From assembly GCF_042701255.1 (NCBI RefSeq), contig NZ_CP170554.1, positions 4,774,001 through 4,838,000 on the forward strand: a stretch of DNA of 64,000 bases. Reading direction: 5' to 3'. This DNA is from Tahibacter sp042701255. GTDB lineage: Bacteria; Pseudomonadota; Gammaproteobacteria; Xanthomonadales; Rhodanobacteraceae. Position numbers and translations under genes: made by a program. Positions 44,182-53,721 of this stretch are shown piece after piece (positions within the stretch are counted from its first letter, which is position 1; every line of letters begins with the position of its first letter). The notes under the pieces were generated by a model that was not told the DNA's origin, searched no databases, and worked only from the letters and a program-made list of their open reading frames with translations.

Positions 44182-44943
44182 ATGAAATCGTTACTGCTTT
44201 TCGCAGCCGTTGCCTGCGTGTTCCTTCCCGTCGCTGCAATCGCCAAGAAGCCGACCGCCAAGGACAAATGCAAATGCAATGAGATTGCCACCGCCGGCGC
44301 CGGCCCCACGACATTCGCCGAAAAAACGGCGGACTACTGTCGTATCGGCCATGAATACACGTTGAGTCCCAACTTGGCGACTCTCGTCGTGCCGCTGCGC
44401 TGGAAGATCGTCAAGCCCACGAACATCAGCGAGTTCGCCTCACAGGCCGACTATCACTACGAGATCGTGGAGGAATATTTCAGCAATGCTGTTCCGACCT
44501 CACCGGCTTTCAGGCTCGAATACAAAGACCGGGTAACCCTGAAGGCGAATGCCTCGACGATCGACCTCGTCCACGAACGCGGCGATCCAAAGTCACCCAC
44601 GCCCGTCAGCAATGCCACCTTGGCCATGCACGCTTCCGGGCTATGGGCGGAAGGTACCGCCTACGACACGAAAGGAAATCCCACCGGAACGATACGTGCC
44701 TATCTCCGGGAGGAAGCCAAAATTTGCAAGCATTCCTACTATTCTCCGATCACCAACACCACGCCGTGTCGTCGCGTGCTTTTCGAGTACTTCGACAAGA
44801 ATGACAGTCTGAGCGTCAAAGACACGCCGAAAACCGAAGACCCCGACCGGAACGTATTCGAAATTTCCCACGCCGGGTGCGCCAACAGCCTGCTACTGGA
44901 GACCAGCGACGGCGAGGGGCACGAAGGGCCCAACAAGCACTAA
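44182..44943 (+). CDS. exported cysteine-containing protein of the CHAT operon
   Basis: 253 residues from the ATG at 44182, which has AGGAG 7 bases upstream; an ATG at 44164 overlapping the CHAT stop is the alternative. A signal peptide (MKSLLLFAAVACVFLPVAAIA) precedes a mature protein starting KKPTAKDKCKCNEIA. Six cysteines in the mature part (CKC, DYC, KIC, TPC, AGC) suggest disulfides and a periplasmic or extracellular site. No family recognised. Placed between two proteases, it may be a substrate, inhibitor or adaptor; this is inference from position. Confidence 0.7.
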   Translation: MKSLLLFAAVACVFLPVAAIAKKPTAKDKCKCNEIATAGAGPTTFAEKTADYCRIGHEYTLSPNLATLVVPLRWKIVKPTNISEFASQADYHYEIVEEYFSNAVPTSPAFRLEYKDRVTLKANASTIDLVHERGDPKSPTPVSNATLAMHASGLWAEGTAYDTKGNPTGTIRAYLREEAKICKHSYYSPITNTTPCRRVLFEYFDKNDSLSVKDTPKTEDPDRNVFEISHAGCANSLLLETSDGEGHEGPNKH

Positions 44944-44965
44944 GTCCACAAAGGCAGCCTTCATC

Positions 44966-46222
44966 ATGAACAACCAGGTTCCGCAACACCTCCGAGTGAT
45001 CTCACTCGAAAAGCTCCGCGCCATCGGCGACATTCCTGGGATCGCGGTGCTGACTCCCGACGACCTCGTACGCAATCGCGGAATCGATGTCGGCGATCTC
45101 TTCGCGCAAAAAATCTTTGTGGACAGCGATCTCGGCTATGCGATCGTCAACGAGCGCATCGCTCAGGAATTCATAAAGACGCTCAACATTCGGATCAAAA
45201 TTCTCAAAGAACAGTCTCCCTATCTCGAAAATTTTCCGCAAATCGACGACTCTGACATCCACGACAACTGGAGAGCGAGGATCAAATCGCGACCGGAAAG
45301 CGAGAAGCTCGTCGACGATGCGGAGCGCAAACAACTGCCTTGGTACGTCAATCCCAAGGACGAATGGCCGAAACAACGAGGAGCCGGCGTGCGCGTCGTC
45401 GTGTTCGACAGCGGCATAAGCAGCGATATCGCAAGAATGAAACGGGACGAGCAGGACAAAGATTTCTGCGATTGCCTCGCTCCCGGCCAGCGGACTTGGG
45501 CCGTCAACATGCACGGGACGAAATCCGCTGGCGCCATCGGCGCCGACGATGACCAGGAAATACGGACAAGCCCAGCACCCGACTGCACGATAATCGCGGC
45601 GCAGGTTACACGCGGCGATGGTGTTTTCGTCCATCTTGCCGATCTGCTGCTGATGCTGTCCTGGGCGGTACGTGCGTGGGACGTACGCGTGGGCTGCCTG
45701 AGCTTGGCGCTGGATCGGAACGAATTAGAGTACAAAGATCAGAAGGACATACTCAGTCAGGTAGCAATGGGGCTTCGCGAGCGCAATCAAATGTTGCTGT
45801 TTGCCGCATCGGACGAAACGGACGGTCGTCTGAGCTATCCCGCCTGCCTGGACGGGTTCGTAGCCGTGGGCACTTTCTTTCGCAAGTCGCCCGACTCAAG
45901 CACGGTCTACAAACCAGACAGCGCACTGAAGGACGAGTTGCTTTTCGGTCCGGAGGCGGGGGTACTGACCGTCACGCCTCGGGGACCGGAGCGCTATGAC
46001 GATCCATCTGCAGCCTGCGCCTACGTCACGGGAGTGGCGGCGCTGTACGTCGAGCGCTATTACGAGTCCAAGGGCATAAAGGGCGTACTGGACGAGCTGT
46101 TTCCGCAGACTCAGGGAAGCCTCAAAGTAACCGAAGAATCATGGCCTGGCGTGCGCCTGCACCCCGAGCCGATGTCACGGAGAGCAGGCGCTGCCCCTCA
46201 GCCGGCCCCGGCTGATGGATGA
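44966..46222 (+). CDS. leaderless subtilisin-like (S8) protease of the CHAT operon
   Basis: 418 residues, 22 bp after the previous gene. It lacks a signal peptide, so it should be cytoplasmic. After a ~135-residue N-terminal region comes an S8 fold with a D/H/S triad: Asp148 in VVVFDSGI, His183 in NMHGTKSAGAIGA and Ser348 in DPSAACAYVTGVAALYV (equivalent to GTSMATPHVAG). The oxyanion position that is usually Asn (AAGN) reads AASDE, with Asp283, as in a few subtilases. The motifs are divergent, so activity is uncertain. Base composition is lower in GC than flanking genes, suggesting transfer. Confidence 0.8.
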   Translation: MNNQVPQHLRVISLEKLRAIGDIPGIAVLTPDDLVRNRGIDVGDLFAQKIFVDSDLGYAIVNERIAQEFIKTLNIRIKILKEQSPYLENFPQIDDSDIHDNWRARIKSRPESEKLVDDAERKQLPWYVNPKDEWPKQRGAGVRVVVFDSGISSDIARMKRDEQDKDFCDCLAPGQRTWAVNMHGTKSAGAIGADDDQEIRTSPAPDCTIIAAQVTRGDGVFVHLADLLLMLSWAVRAWDVRVGCLSLALDRNELEYKDQKDILSQVAMGLRERNQMLLFAASDETDGRLSYPACLDGFVAVGTFFRKSPDSSTVYKPDSALKDELLFGPEAGVLTVTPRGPERYDDPSAACAYVTGVAALYVERYYESKGIKGVLDELFPQTQGSLKVTEESWPGVRLHPEPMSRRAGAAPQPAPADG

Positions 46223-46271
46223 GTCGCGGCGGTACCGGTGTGTCTGGAGGTAGCCGGCACGGCCGTGCATC

Positions 46272-48536
46272 TCACGCCAGACTTTCCCCCGCCGCAATGA
46301 TGTCCTCGTCCGACGGCAGCACGAGGAACGCGGCGCCGGCGAGCGGGGTGTAGGTGTCGACGCCGACGACGCGCTTGAGCGGCTTGGCGCCGTGGCCGGA
46401 TTCGGCGATGGCGGTGATGATGCCTTCGCCGACGCCGGCGCTGCGGCGGCCTTCATCCGCTACGACGATGCGCGCGCAGTCGCCGGCGTGGCGGGCGATC
46501 GCCGCTTCGTTGAGCGGCTGCAGCCAGCGCAGGTCGACGACGCGGGTCTTCCAGCCGCGGCTCTTCTCGAGCGCGCGTGCCGCGCGCAGGCTCATCGGCA
46601 CGGTGTTGCCGTAGCAGAAGATCACGAGGTCCTTCGCGGCCGGCTCGTAGACGCGCTCTTCGCCGAGCGGAATGTGCTGGTCGGGCGCCGGATAGCTGGT
46701 CTGCCACTGGCCGTCGCCGGCCTCGTAGAGATCCTTGGTCATGTACAGCGCGATCGGCTCGAGGAACGCGCAGACGCGGCCGTCGATCTTGGCCAGCGCG
46801 GTCAGGGTGCGCAGCATCATCGCGGCGTCGTCGCCGCGGCTCGGGCAGCCGACGACGAGGCCCGGAATGTCGCGCAGCGCGGTGATCGACGTATCGTTGT
46901 GGAAATGGCCGCCGAATCCCTTCTGGTAACCCAGCGAGGCGATGCGCATGACCATCGGATTGCGGTACTGGCCGTTGGAGAAGAACTGCAGCGAGCAGGC
47001 TTCGCCGCGGATCTGGTCGCAGGCGTTGTGGAAGTACGCGAGGTACTGGATTTCCGGCAGCGGCAGCATGCCCATGTTGGCGTAGCCCTGGGCCAGGCCG
47101 AGGATCATGGTCTCGTCGAGCAGGGTGTTGAACACGCGGTTGTTCTTGAATGCCTTGTGCAGGCCCTTCGTCACCGTGTAGACGCCGCCCTTCTGCGCGA
47201 CGTCCTCGCCGAACAGCAGGGTCTCGGGATATTTGCAGAACAGGTCGTGCAGCGCGTTGTTGATCTGGATGGCCAGATGGCGCGGCGCCTGCTTCTCGGG
47301 CAGCTTCTCCTCGCTGCCGAACACGGCCAGACGCTTGTCGGCGAAGTCGGCGCGGCGCGCCTCGAGGTTGACCTGGTTCGGGTGATACGGCGCCAGCGGC
47401 GCGATCACGTCGGACAGATCGGTGAGCTTGGGCCGGCGGTCGGCCTCTTCGGCCGCGGCGAAGCATTTCTGGCGCACCGACTCGTATTTCGCGAGCAGGC
47501 TGTCCTTGGTGTAGAGGCCCGATTCCAGCGCGATCGCGGCCGAGCGCAGCAGCGGATCGGTCGCTTCGACCGCCATCAGCTCTTCGACGCTGCGCCATTC
47601 GATTTCGAAGTCGGTGCCGGCGTGACCCATGATGCGCGTCGTGCGCAGGTGCAGGAAGGTCGGACGGCGCGTCGTGCGGCAGTGATAGACCGCACGTGCG
47701 ACCTGCTCGTAGCCTTCGGCCAGATCCAGGCCATTGGCGAAGAAATAGTCGAGATCGCGGCGGCCGCTGAAGCTCGCGCCGATCCAGTCGCTCGGCGTCT
47801 TCACCGAGATGCCGATGCCGTTGTCCTCGCAGACGAACAGCACGGGCGCCGGCAGCTTCTGGTAGGCCGTCCACTGCGCCGCGTTGAACGCGGTCTGCGC
47901 GGTCGCATGATTGGCCGAGGCGTCGCCGAAGGAACAGACCGTGATCGAATCCTCGGGTACCGGCAGCTGATGGCCTATGCGCCGGGCCTGCTCGATCGCG
48001 ACGGCCGTGCCGAGCGCCTTGGGCAGATGCGAGGCGATCGTCGAGGTCTGCGGCAGCACCCAGAGCGGCTTGGAACCCCAGACCTTGTGGCGGCCGCCGG
48101 AAGCCGGATCGTCCTTGCTCGCGGCGAAGGACAGCGCCGAATCCATGATCGGATCCATGCCCTGCAGCTTGCGGAAGCGCTCGGCCATGAAGCCGCCGGA
48201 ACGGTAATGCAGGAAGGCCGGATCCGTATGCCGCGTCAGGCGCGCGACCATCGCGTTGCCTTCGTGGCCCGAGGAGCCGATCGTGTAGAACACCTTCTGC
48301 TTGACGCGCAGCACGCGCGCCATGAGGTCGAGGTGGCGGCTGATCAGCTGCGACTCGAACAGCGCGACGAAGTCGGCCGCGGTACACAGGCTGCCCGGCA
48401 GCACGGGTTCGTCGGAGGCCGGACGCTTGCGCGCCTGGCCGCCCCAGTCGCGCACGTATTCGAGGAAGTTCTGATCGCAGACTTCGGCGCGGTTGACGTT
48501 CTTGTGGCGGGCGGGAATGGGCGCGACGGCGGACAT
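46272..48536 (-). CDS. fused alpha/beta 2-oxoacid (branched-chain) dehydrogenase E1
   Basis: About 754 residues from the ATG at 48536. The N-terminal half is an E1-alpha domain with HYRSGGFMAERF and the thiamine-diphosphate motif SFGDASANHATAQTAFN followed by ENDNGIGIS-like CEDNGIGIS. The C-terminal half is E1-beta (LLFGEDVAQKGGVYTVTKGL, ARIVVADEGRRSAGVGEGI). It oxidatively decarboxylates a branched-chain or related 2-oxoacid and passes the acyl group to E2 lipoyl. E2 and E3 are not adjacent. Alpha and beta are separate genes in many bacteria, so the fusion is notable. Confidence 0.9.
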   Translation of the reverse strand: MSAVAPIPARHKNVNRAEVCDQNFLEYVRDWGGQARKRPASDEPVLPGSLCTAADFVALFESQLISRHLDLMARVLRVKQKVFYTIGSSGHEGNAMVARLTRHTDPAFLHYRSGGFMAERFRKLQGMDPIMDSALSFAASKDDPASGGRHKVWGSKPLWVLPQTSTIASHLPKALGTAVAIEQARRIGHQLPVPEDSITVCSFGDASANHATAQTAFNAAQWTAYQKLPAPVLFVCEDNGIGISVKTPSDWIGASFSGRRDLDYFFANGLDLAEGYEQVARAVYHCRTTRRPTFLHLRTTRIMGHAGTDFEIEWRSVEELMAVEATDPLLRSAAIALESGLYTKDSLLAKYESVRQKCFAAAEEADRRPKLTDLSDVIAPLAPYHPNQVNLEARRADFADKRLAVFGSEEKLPEKQAPRHLAIQINNALHDLFCKYPETLLFGEDVAQKGGVYTVTKGLHKAFKNNRVFNTLLDETMILGLAQGYANMGMLPLPEIQYLAYFHNACDQIRGEACSLQFFSNGQYRNPMVMRIASLGYQKGFGGHFHNDTSITALRDIPGLVVGCPSRGDDAAMMLRTLTALAKIDGRVCAFLEPIALYMTKDLYEAGDGQWQTSYPAPDQHIPLGEERVYEPAAKDLVIFCYGNTVPMSLRAARALEKSRGWKTRVVDLRWLQPLNEAAIARHAGDCARIVVADEGRRSAGVGEGIITAIAESGHGAKPLKRVVGVDTYTPLAGAAFLVLPSDEDIIAAGESLA

Positions 48537-48824
48537 GGGAGACCTGATCGGAAACGGCGCGGCATGCCGCGGACGGCGGCCGGACCTGGACGGAAGAAGA
48601 GCGCAAGAATAGCCGCAGGCTACCCGCAAGGAAACTCGAATCGGCCGCGAAATCGCCGGCTTACGCGGGTTTTCCGGCAAGCGGCCCTGTGGGTTCGGGC
48701 AACAGTGGTTCTAGGCCCCGCGGCACGGATGGTCCCGCGGATCCCGGCGCGGTTTCGCGGCGGCCGGGTTGCCGGCACCATACGCGGCACGACGGCGAGT
48801 GGACTCGCCGCAGGGGGAACGGCA

Positions 48825-51236
48825 ATGCAGACACCGGTCGATGCCACCTGGCGCAGCACGGCACCGCCGGCGGCCGGCGCCGACACCGATGCGGAAACCG
48901 GCGAGTTCGCGCCGGGCAGCCGCGTCGGCCGCTATGTGATCCGCAGCCTGCTCGGCCGCGGCGGCATGGGCGTGGTCTACCTGGCCGACCAGATCGAGCC
49001 GGTGCGCCGGCCGGTCGCGCTGAAGCTCGTGCGGCCGGCCTTCGCCGACAGCCTGGCGCGCGCCTATTTCGAGGTCGAGCGCCAGGCGCTCGCGCGCATG
49101 GACCATCCGGGCATCGCCAAGGTGCTCGAAGCGGGCACCACGCCCGAAGGCCTGCCGTTCTTCGCGATGGAATGGGTAGACGGCCCTACCCTCGATACGT
49201 ACGTGGCGCAAGCGCGGCCCGGTCTGGCCCAGCGCCTGGAGCTGCTGCGCCAGATCGCGCTCGGCGCCCACCATGCGCATCAGCGCGGCGTGGTGCATCG
49301 CGACCTCAAGCCCGCCAACGTGCTGGTGCCGCAGATCGACGGCCGCGCCGTGCCGAAGATCATCGATTTCGGCATCGCGATCGGCATCGGCCACGACGGT
49401 CGCCCGGCCGGCGACTACGCCGGCACCTCGCTGTACATGAGCCCGGAACAGTCGGGCCTGACCGACGGCAACGTCGACGTGCGCAGCGACGTCTATTCGC
49501 TCGGCGTGCTGCTGCTGGAACTGCTGGCGCCGGCCGGCACGCTCGATGCGTTGCGCGAACGCGGCGTGGCCGCGAGCCGGCTGTCGCAGATCCTGCGCAC
49601 CGAACGGCCGGGCGCGGCGGCGCACCACGATGCGACCGAATGGCTGTCGCTGCCGGCGTTGCAGGCGATTCCGCGCGAGCTGCGCCACGTCGTCGCGCGC
49701 GCGACCGATCTGCAGCGCGAAGCGCGCTACGGCTCGGCCCAGGCCTTCGCCGACGAGCTCGGAAATTTTCTCGCCGACCGCCCGCTCAGCGCGGTGCCGG
49801 CGACGCGGACCTATCTGCTCGGCAAGTTCGTGCGCCGTCATCGCCTGCCGCTGGCCGCCGGCGCTGCCGTCGTCGCGGCGCTGCTGATCGGTCTCGGCGC
49901 AACGGTCTACGCACTGCTGCAGGCGCGCACCGAACGCAGCCGCGCCGAGCAGGCCGCCGAGCTCGCCACGCGCGAAGCCGCGCGCAACCGCAGCATGGCC
50001 GACTTCCTCGGCACGGTGCTCGGCGGCATCGAGCCGGAACAGGCGCGCGGCCTCGACACCACCCTGCTGCGCCGCGTGCTCGACGAAGCCGCTGCGCGCG
50101 CGCAGCGCGATCTCGCCGGCGACGAGGAGCAACTGGCCGAAGTCGAAGCGACCATCGGCCGCGCCTACCGCTCCATCGTGCAGCTGGATCAGGCCGAAGC
50201 CTTCCTGGGCCGCGCACTGCAGCGCCAGCGCGCGCGGCTCGGTCCCGACGCCGCCGCGACCTTGGCCACCGAACGTTACCTGCTCTGGAGCATCAGCGAG
50301 CACGGCCGCGAGAACGAGGCGCTGCCGCGCGCCCGCGAACTGCATGCGCGCGCCGAGCGCGCGCTCGGCGCGACGGCGCGCGAAACCCTGCTCGCCGCGC
50401 TCGCTGCCGGCTGGTTCGAATACCTCGCCGGCAACATGAAACCGGCCGAGACCCTGCTGCGCCAGGCCGCCGACGGACTCGCCGCAACCGCCGGCGCCGA
50501 CGATGCCAAGACGCTCGACGCGCTCGGCCGCCTCGGCGTGGTGCTGGCCGACTCGGGTCAGTACGACGCGGCGCGCCCGCTCTACGACCGCGTGCTGGCC
50601 GGCTACGACAAGCTGTTCGGCGCCGAAGATCCGCGCACCCTCGGCGTGCGCAACAGCCTCGGCATACTCGCGATGCAGCAGCGCCGCTACGCCGACGGCG
50701 AAGCCGAGTTCCGCTCGATGATGCCGATCTACGAGCGCCTCTACGGCCACGATCATCCGCAGACCTTGGCACTCGTGCTGAACATGTCCGGCGCGCTGCG
50801 CCAGCAGGGCAAGGTGGCCGAATCCGGCCCCTACTACCGGCGCGCCTACGACGGCTTCCTCGCACGCTACGGCGCCGACAACCTGCGCACCCTGATCGCG
50901 CAGAACAATCTCGCGAACTACCTGATCGATGCCGGCCAGTCGCGCGAGGCCATCGCCCTCGCCCGCTCCGCGGTCGAACGCGCGAGCCAGGCCTATGCGA
51001 GCAACCGCATCGTGCTGGCCGAATTCCATTTCACCCTGGGCAAGGCCCTGTTCGCCGCCGGCCGCACCGGCGAGGCCGAACCCGAACTCGTACGCGCCTG
51101 GGAACTGCGCGCCGCCGAGATGGGCGCAACGGCGGAAGACACGCGCGACGTCGCGCGCAAGCTGGCCGAACTCAAGCGCGCGCAGAAGCAGGAGGCTGCG
51201 GCGCGCGAGTGGGAAGCGAAGGCGAAAGAGGGTTGA
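48825..51236 (+). CDS. Ser/Thr protein kinase with transmembrane helix and TPR sensor domain
   Basis: 803 residues from the ATG at 48825 (SD AGGGGGAA). Kinase domain about 38-315: glycine loop LGRGGMGVVYLA, Lys in VALKLV, catalytic HRDLKPAN with Asp160, DFGIA, and APE-like SLYMSPEQ. A transmembrane helix lies at about 341-365. The outer part (about 370-800) is TPR repeats (for example LGRLGVVLADSGQYDAARPLYDRV). Typical PknB-like receptor kinase of Xanthomonadales; the signal and targets are unknown. Confidence 0.92.
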   Translation: MQTPVDATWRSTAPPAAGADTDAETGEFAPGSRVGRYVIRSLLGRGGMGVVYLADQIEPVRRPVALKLVRPAFADSLARAYFEVERQALARMDHPGIAKVLEAGTTPEGLPFFAMEWVDGPTLDTYVAQARPGLAQRLELLRQIALGAHHAHQRGVVHRDLKPANVLVPQIDGRAVPKIIDFGIAIGIGHDGRPAGDYAGTSLYMSPEQSGLTDGNVDVRSDVYSLGVLLLELLAPAGTLDALRERGVAASRLSQILRTERPGAAAHHDATEWLSLPALQAIPRELRHVVARATDLQREARYGSAQAFADELGNFLADRPLSAVPATRTYLLGKFVRRHRLPLAAGAAVVAALLIGLGATVYALLQARTERSRAEQAAELATREAARNRSMADFLGTVLGGIEPEQARGLDTTLLRRVLDEAAARAQRDLAGDEEQLAEVEATIGRAYRSIVQLDQAEAFLGRALQRQRARLGPDAAATLATERYLLWSISEHGRENEALPRARELHARAERALGATARETLLAALAAGWFEYLAGNMKPAETLLRQAADGLAATAGADDAKTLDALGRLGVVLADSGQYDAARPLYDRVLAGYDKLFGAEDPRTLGVRNSLGILAMQQRRYADGEAEFRSMMPIYERLYGHDHPQTLALVLNMSGALRQQGKVAESGPYYRRAYDGFLARYGADNLRTLIAQNNLANYLIDAGQSREAIALARSAVERASQAYASNRIVLAEFHFTLGKALFAAGRTGEAEPELVRAWELRAAEMGATAEDTRDVARKLAELKRAQKQEAAAREWEAKAKEG

Positions 51237-51426
51237 GGAGTCCGGTCCGTTTTAAACCATCGAGGCAGTCGACCGACTCGGCGAGAACGTGAACTCGACG
51301 CTCGACGCTTCGTGGCTCACGGCAGCGGAATCTCTACTCGCACGCTGAAGCCGTCGTGTTGAATGCCCAGGCATCCGTGGCGCCTGCATGGCACCGCAGG
51401 CGCGGCTGAAAACACGACGGCGGCGA

Positions 51427-52029
51427 TCAGACCTGCTGCGCGACGAATCCCGGCTGTGCGCGCACGCGATCGAGCCAGGCGTTGATCCGCGGGTAGGCCG
51501 ACAGATCGAAACCGCCGTCGGCGGCCGCGTGGGTGTAGGCGAACAGCGCGATGTCGGCGATGCCGTAGCCGGATTCGGCAAAGAACGGCTGCTGTGCGAG
51601 CTGCCGCTCCATGACGGCCAGCGCCTGGGCGCCGCGCTCGTGCAGCCGCGGCAGGTCGGCGCGGCGCGGATGGTCGGCCGGCAGCCAGCGGCAGATGAAG
51701 CGCGCGACGGCGATGTAGGGTTCGTGGCTGTACTGCTCGAAGAACAGCCATTGCAGCACCTGCGCGCGCTGCCAGGTGTCCTGCGGCAGCAGCGGCGAGC
51801 CTTCGGCGAGATAGCAGAGGATCGCGTTGGACTCGGCCAGATAGCGGCCCGCCTCGACTTCGAGCAGCGGCACCTTGCCGTTCGGATTCATCGCCAGATA
51901 CTGCGGCGTGCGCGTTTCGCCCGCGGCGCTGTCGATCTCGACCCAGCGATACGGCCGGCCGAGCTGCTCCAGCAGCAATTGCACCTTGTAGCAATTGCCC
52001 GACGACTTCATGCCGTAAACGGTGAGCAT
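51427..52029 (-). CDS. glutathione S-transferase family protein
   Basis: 200 residues from the ATG at 52029 (GGAGA upstream). Thioredoxin-like N-domain with YGMKSSGNCYKVQLLLEQLG, NPNGKVPLLEV (cis-Pro) and AESNAILCYLAEG. The helical C-domain includes GIADIALFAYTHAA and the N-capping ADIA motif. Typical bacterial GST. Substrate unknown. Single gene. Confidence 0.9.
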   Translation of the reverse strand: MLTVYGMKSSGNCYKVQLLLEQLGRPYRWVEIDSAAGETRTPQYLAMNPNGKVPLLEVEAGRYLAESNAILCYLAEGSPLLPQDTWQRAQVLQWLFFEQYSHEPYIAVARFICRWLPADHPRRADLPRLHERGAQALAVMERQLAQQPFFAESGYGIADIALFAYTHAAADGGFDLSAYPRINAWLDRVRAQPGFVAQQV

Positions 52030-52042
52030 CGCGTATCTCCAT

Positions 52043-52207
52043 AGGTTGCGGTGAGCGCAGCGAACCGCAGCGTCGAGGTCTTCATGCAGCGGAAGCGCAA
52101 GCGCAGCGAACGGCAACGTCGAGGTCTTCGATCATGCACTGCTCGACGCAGCGGCATCGCTGCTCCGACACCGCGACGTTGCGGTTCGCTGCGCTCACCG
52201 CCAACCT
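52043..52207. repeat. inverted GAGCGCAGCGAACCGC repeat, REP-like
   Basis: A ~33-base arm (52043-52075) pairs with the inverted ~34-base arm at 52174-52207; both contain GGTGAGCGCAGCGAACCGCA. A related direct copy (AGCGCAGCGAACGGCAACGTC) lies between them near 52095-52115. The right arm runs into the stop codon of the acetyltransferase gene. A related element is at 63905-63935. Confidence 0.75.
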
Positions 52208-52748
52208 ACGCGGTCGTTCGCCGCGCGCGCCATTCCTCGCGCGTCTGGCCCCAGGCGTCGATGATCATCGTGTCGAACGGCGCCGGCAAGGTCACGCGGC
52301 GCAGGTTGCGCGCGCCGAGCCGCTGCGCGACGCGCTGCGAGGCGAGATTCTCGGGATCGATGCAATGGATCACCTCGGTCCAGCCGAGATGATCGAAAGC
52401 CCAGTCGATCGCGGCCGTCGCCGCCTCGACCGCATAGCCCTTGCCCTGTGCCGCGGCGCAGAGACCCCAGCCGACTTCGGTGCCGGGCCAGTCGGCCGGC
52501 ACCCACGGACCGATGCGACCGAGCCAGCGCCCGCTCTCGCGCTCGATGACCGAGAACATCGCGAAGCCCTGCAGCTGCCACGAACCGGCCATGCACATCA
52601 TCGCGCGCCAGGCGGCCGAACGGCCCTGCACGCCGCCGAGGTAACGCATGGTTTCGGGCTCGGCCGCGAATGCGGCCCAGGCATCGAGGTCTTCCGCGCG
52701 CGGAGGGCGCAACAACAGGCGAGGTGTCAGAATTTCGATCGTCGACAT
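52206..52748 (-). CDS. GNAT-family N-acetyltransferase (RimJ/RimL-like)
   Basis: 180 residues. The beginning IEILTPRLLLRPPRAEDLDAWAAF and the end ENLASQRVAQRLGARNLRRV are typical of Acetyltransf_3 proteins; the acetyl-CoA loop is AAAQGKGYAVEAATAAID. Likely acetylates a protein N-terminus, amino acid or aminoglycoside-type amine; substrate unknown. The stop codon lies in the repeat arm described at 52174-52207. Confidence 0.87.
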   Translation of the reverse strand: MSTIEILTPRLLLRPPRAEDLDAWAAFAAEPETMRYLGGVQGRSAAWRAMMCMAGSWQLQGFAMFSVIERESGRWLGRIGPWVPADWPGTEVGWGLCAAAQGKGYAVEAATAAIDWAFDHLGWTEVIHCIDPENLASQRVAQRLGARNLRRVTLPAPFDTMIIDAWGQTREEWRARRTTA

Positions 52749-52840
52749 TGAGGATCTCCCGTGGCCACGATTGGTGGCGGCACGCTCACATACCCCAGAA
52801 CATCACGCCTTCCTCGGAAGCGGAGCTCCGCGTCCGGGTT

Positions 52841-53659
52841 TCAGTAGCGTGAGCGCGCGGGCTCAGTGCACGCGCGTAGAATGTCCTTGGCCAGCGCACG
52901 CGCGCCGTGCGCCGCCGCCAGCTCCAGCGAGGGCCGCGCCGCAACCCACTGTGCGTCGGTGAGCCGCGGCTCCGGCTCGTCGCCTTCGACGGCCGCGGCG
53001 ATCTGCAAATCGCCCAACGGTGCTGCGGCAGTCGCGCCACGCTGTACCAGCGATTCTTCACGATCGCTGCCGTAAAGCGTCTGGATCATGTGCACGTAAC
53101 TGTTGGCCGGCAGTTGGGGCGGCGGAAAGTAGAGCCCGTAGTTCCTGGCCGGCGGCGCATAGCGACCAACGTATCTCTCGCCGGACTGGATGAACAACAG
53201 TGCATCGGCGCCGTGCTGCCGCAGCAGGTCGCGAGCCCACGCGTTGCGCCGCGCCGGCCTGAACGACGACGTTTTGCGTGTGCGCACCAGAACGTCGACG
53301 TCGTAGAGATCGTCGTCGCGGTAGTCCAGTGCAACGACTTCCGCCTCCACGCCGAGGTCGATGAGCGCCGCTGCCGCTTCACGCGCGACGATAGTGTCGA
53401 GGTCGATCGGCGCCGGAAAGAACCGTTGCCGGAAGCCGACCGTGGTGCCGAGGATATCCATGTGGGTCCGGCTCGTTGCCGCCATGTGCCCCATCGCCGC
53501 AACCACGACTACACGCTTGCCGCGCAGATCCAGCGGCTGGGTCAGCGGAATCGGCTTGGCGGCCAGCGGCGCGGCGACGAGCAGCGCGAGCAACAGCAGC
53601 GCGGCGGTGAGGCCGGTGCGGCGCACGACGGCGCGGCACCCGTGAAGCAGAACATTCAT
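52841..53659 (-). CDS. uncharacterised exported protein
   Basis: 272 residues from the ATG at 53659. A signal peptide (about 1-34, ending VAAPLAAKP) is followed by PLDLRGKRVVVVAAMGHM and, later, ADALLFIQSGERYVG. The mature part looks like an alpha/beta fold. No family recognised. It lies ~60 bp downstream of the glutaryl-CoA dehydrogenase-like gene and may share its transcript. Confidence 0.65.
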   Translation of the reverse strand: MNVLLHGCRAVVRRTGLTAALLLLALLVAAPLAAKPIPLTQPLDLRGKRVVVVAAMGHMAATSRTHMDILGTTVGFRQRFFPAPIDLDTIVAREAAAALIDLGVEAEVVALDYRDDDLYDVDVLVRTRKTSSFRPARRNAWARDLLRQHGADALLFIQSGERYVGRYAPPARNYGLYFPPPQLPANSYVHMIQTLYGSDREESLVQRGATAAAPLGDLQIAAAVEGDEPEPRLTDAQWVAARPSLELAAAHGARALAKDILRACTEPARSRY

Positions 53660-53721
53660 CGCACCACTCCGCAGCAGGGCGACGCCGGCGCGGGCGGCAA
53701 CGCCGCCCGCGCGGTCGCGGA

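Noticed and set aside
46198..46215. Perfect TCAGCCGG/CCGGCTGA hairpin at the 3' end of the subtilase gene
   Set aside because: Lies in coding sequence (…PAPADG), has only a 2-base loop and no T run, so it is not a good terminator.
46392..48824. Upstream extension of the Ser/Thr kinase frame to 1,614 codons
   Set aside because: It runs antisense to the E1 gene. The ATG at 48825 has a clear ribosome site and begins the expected kinase N-terminus.
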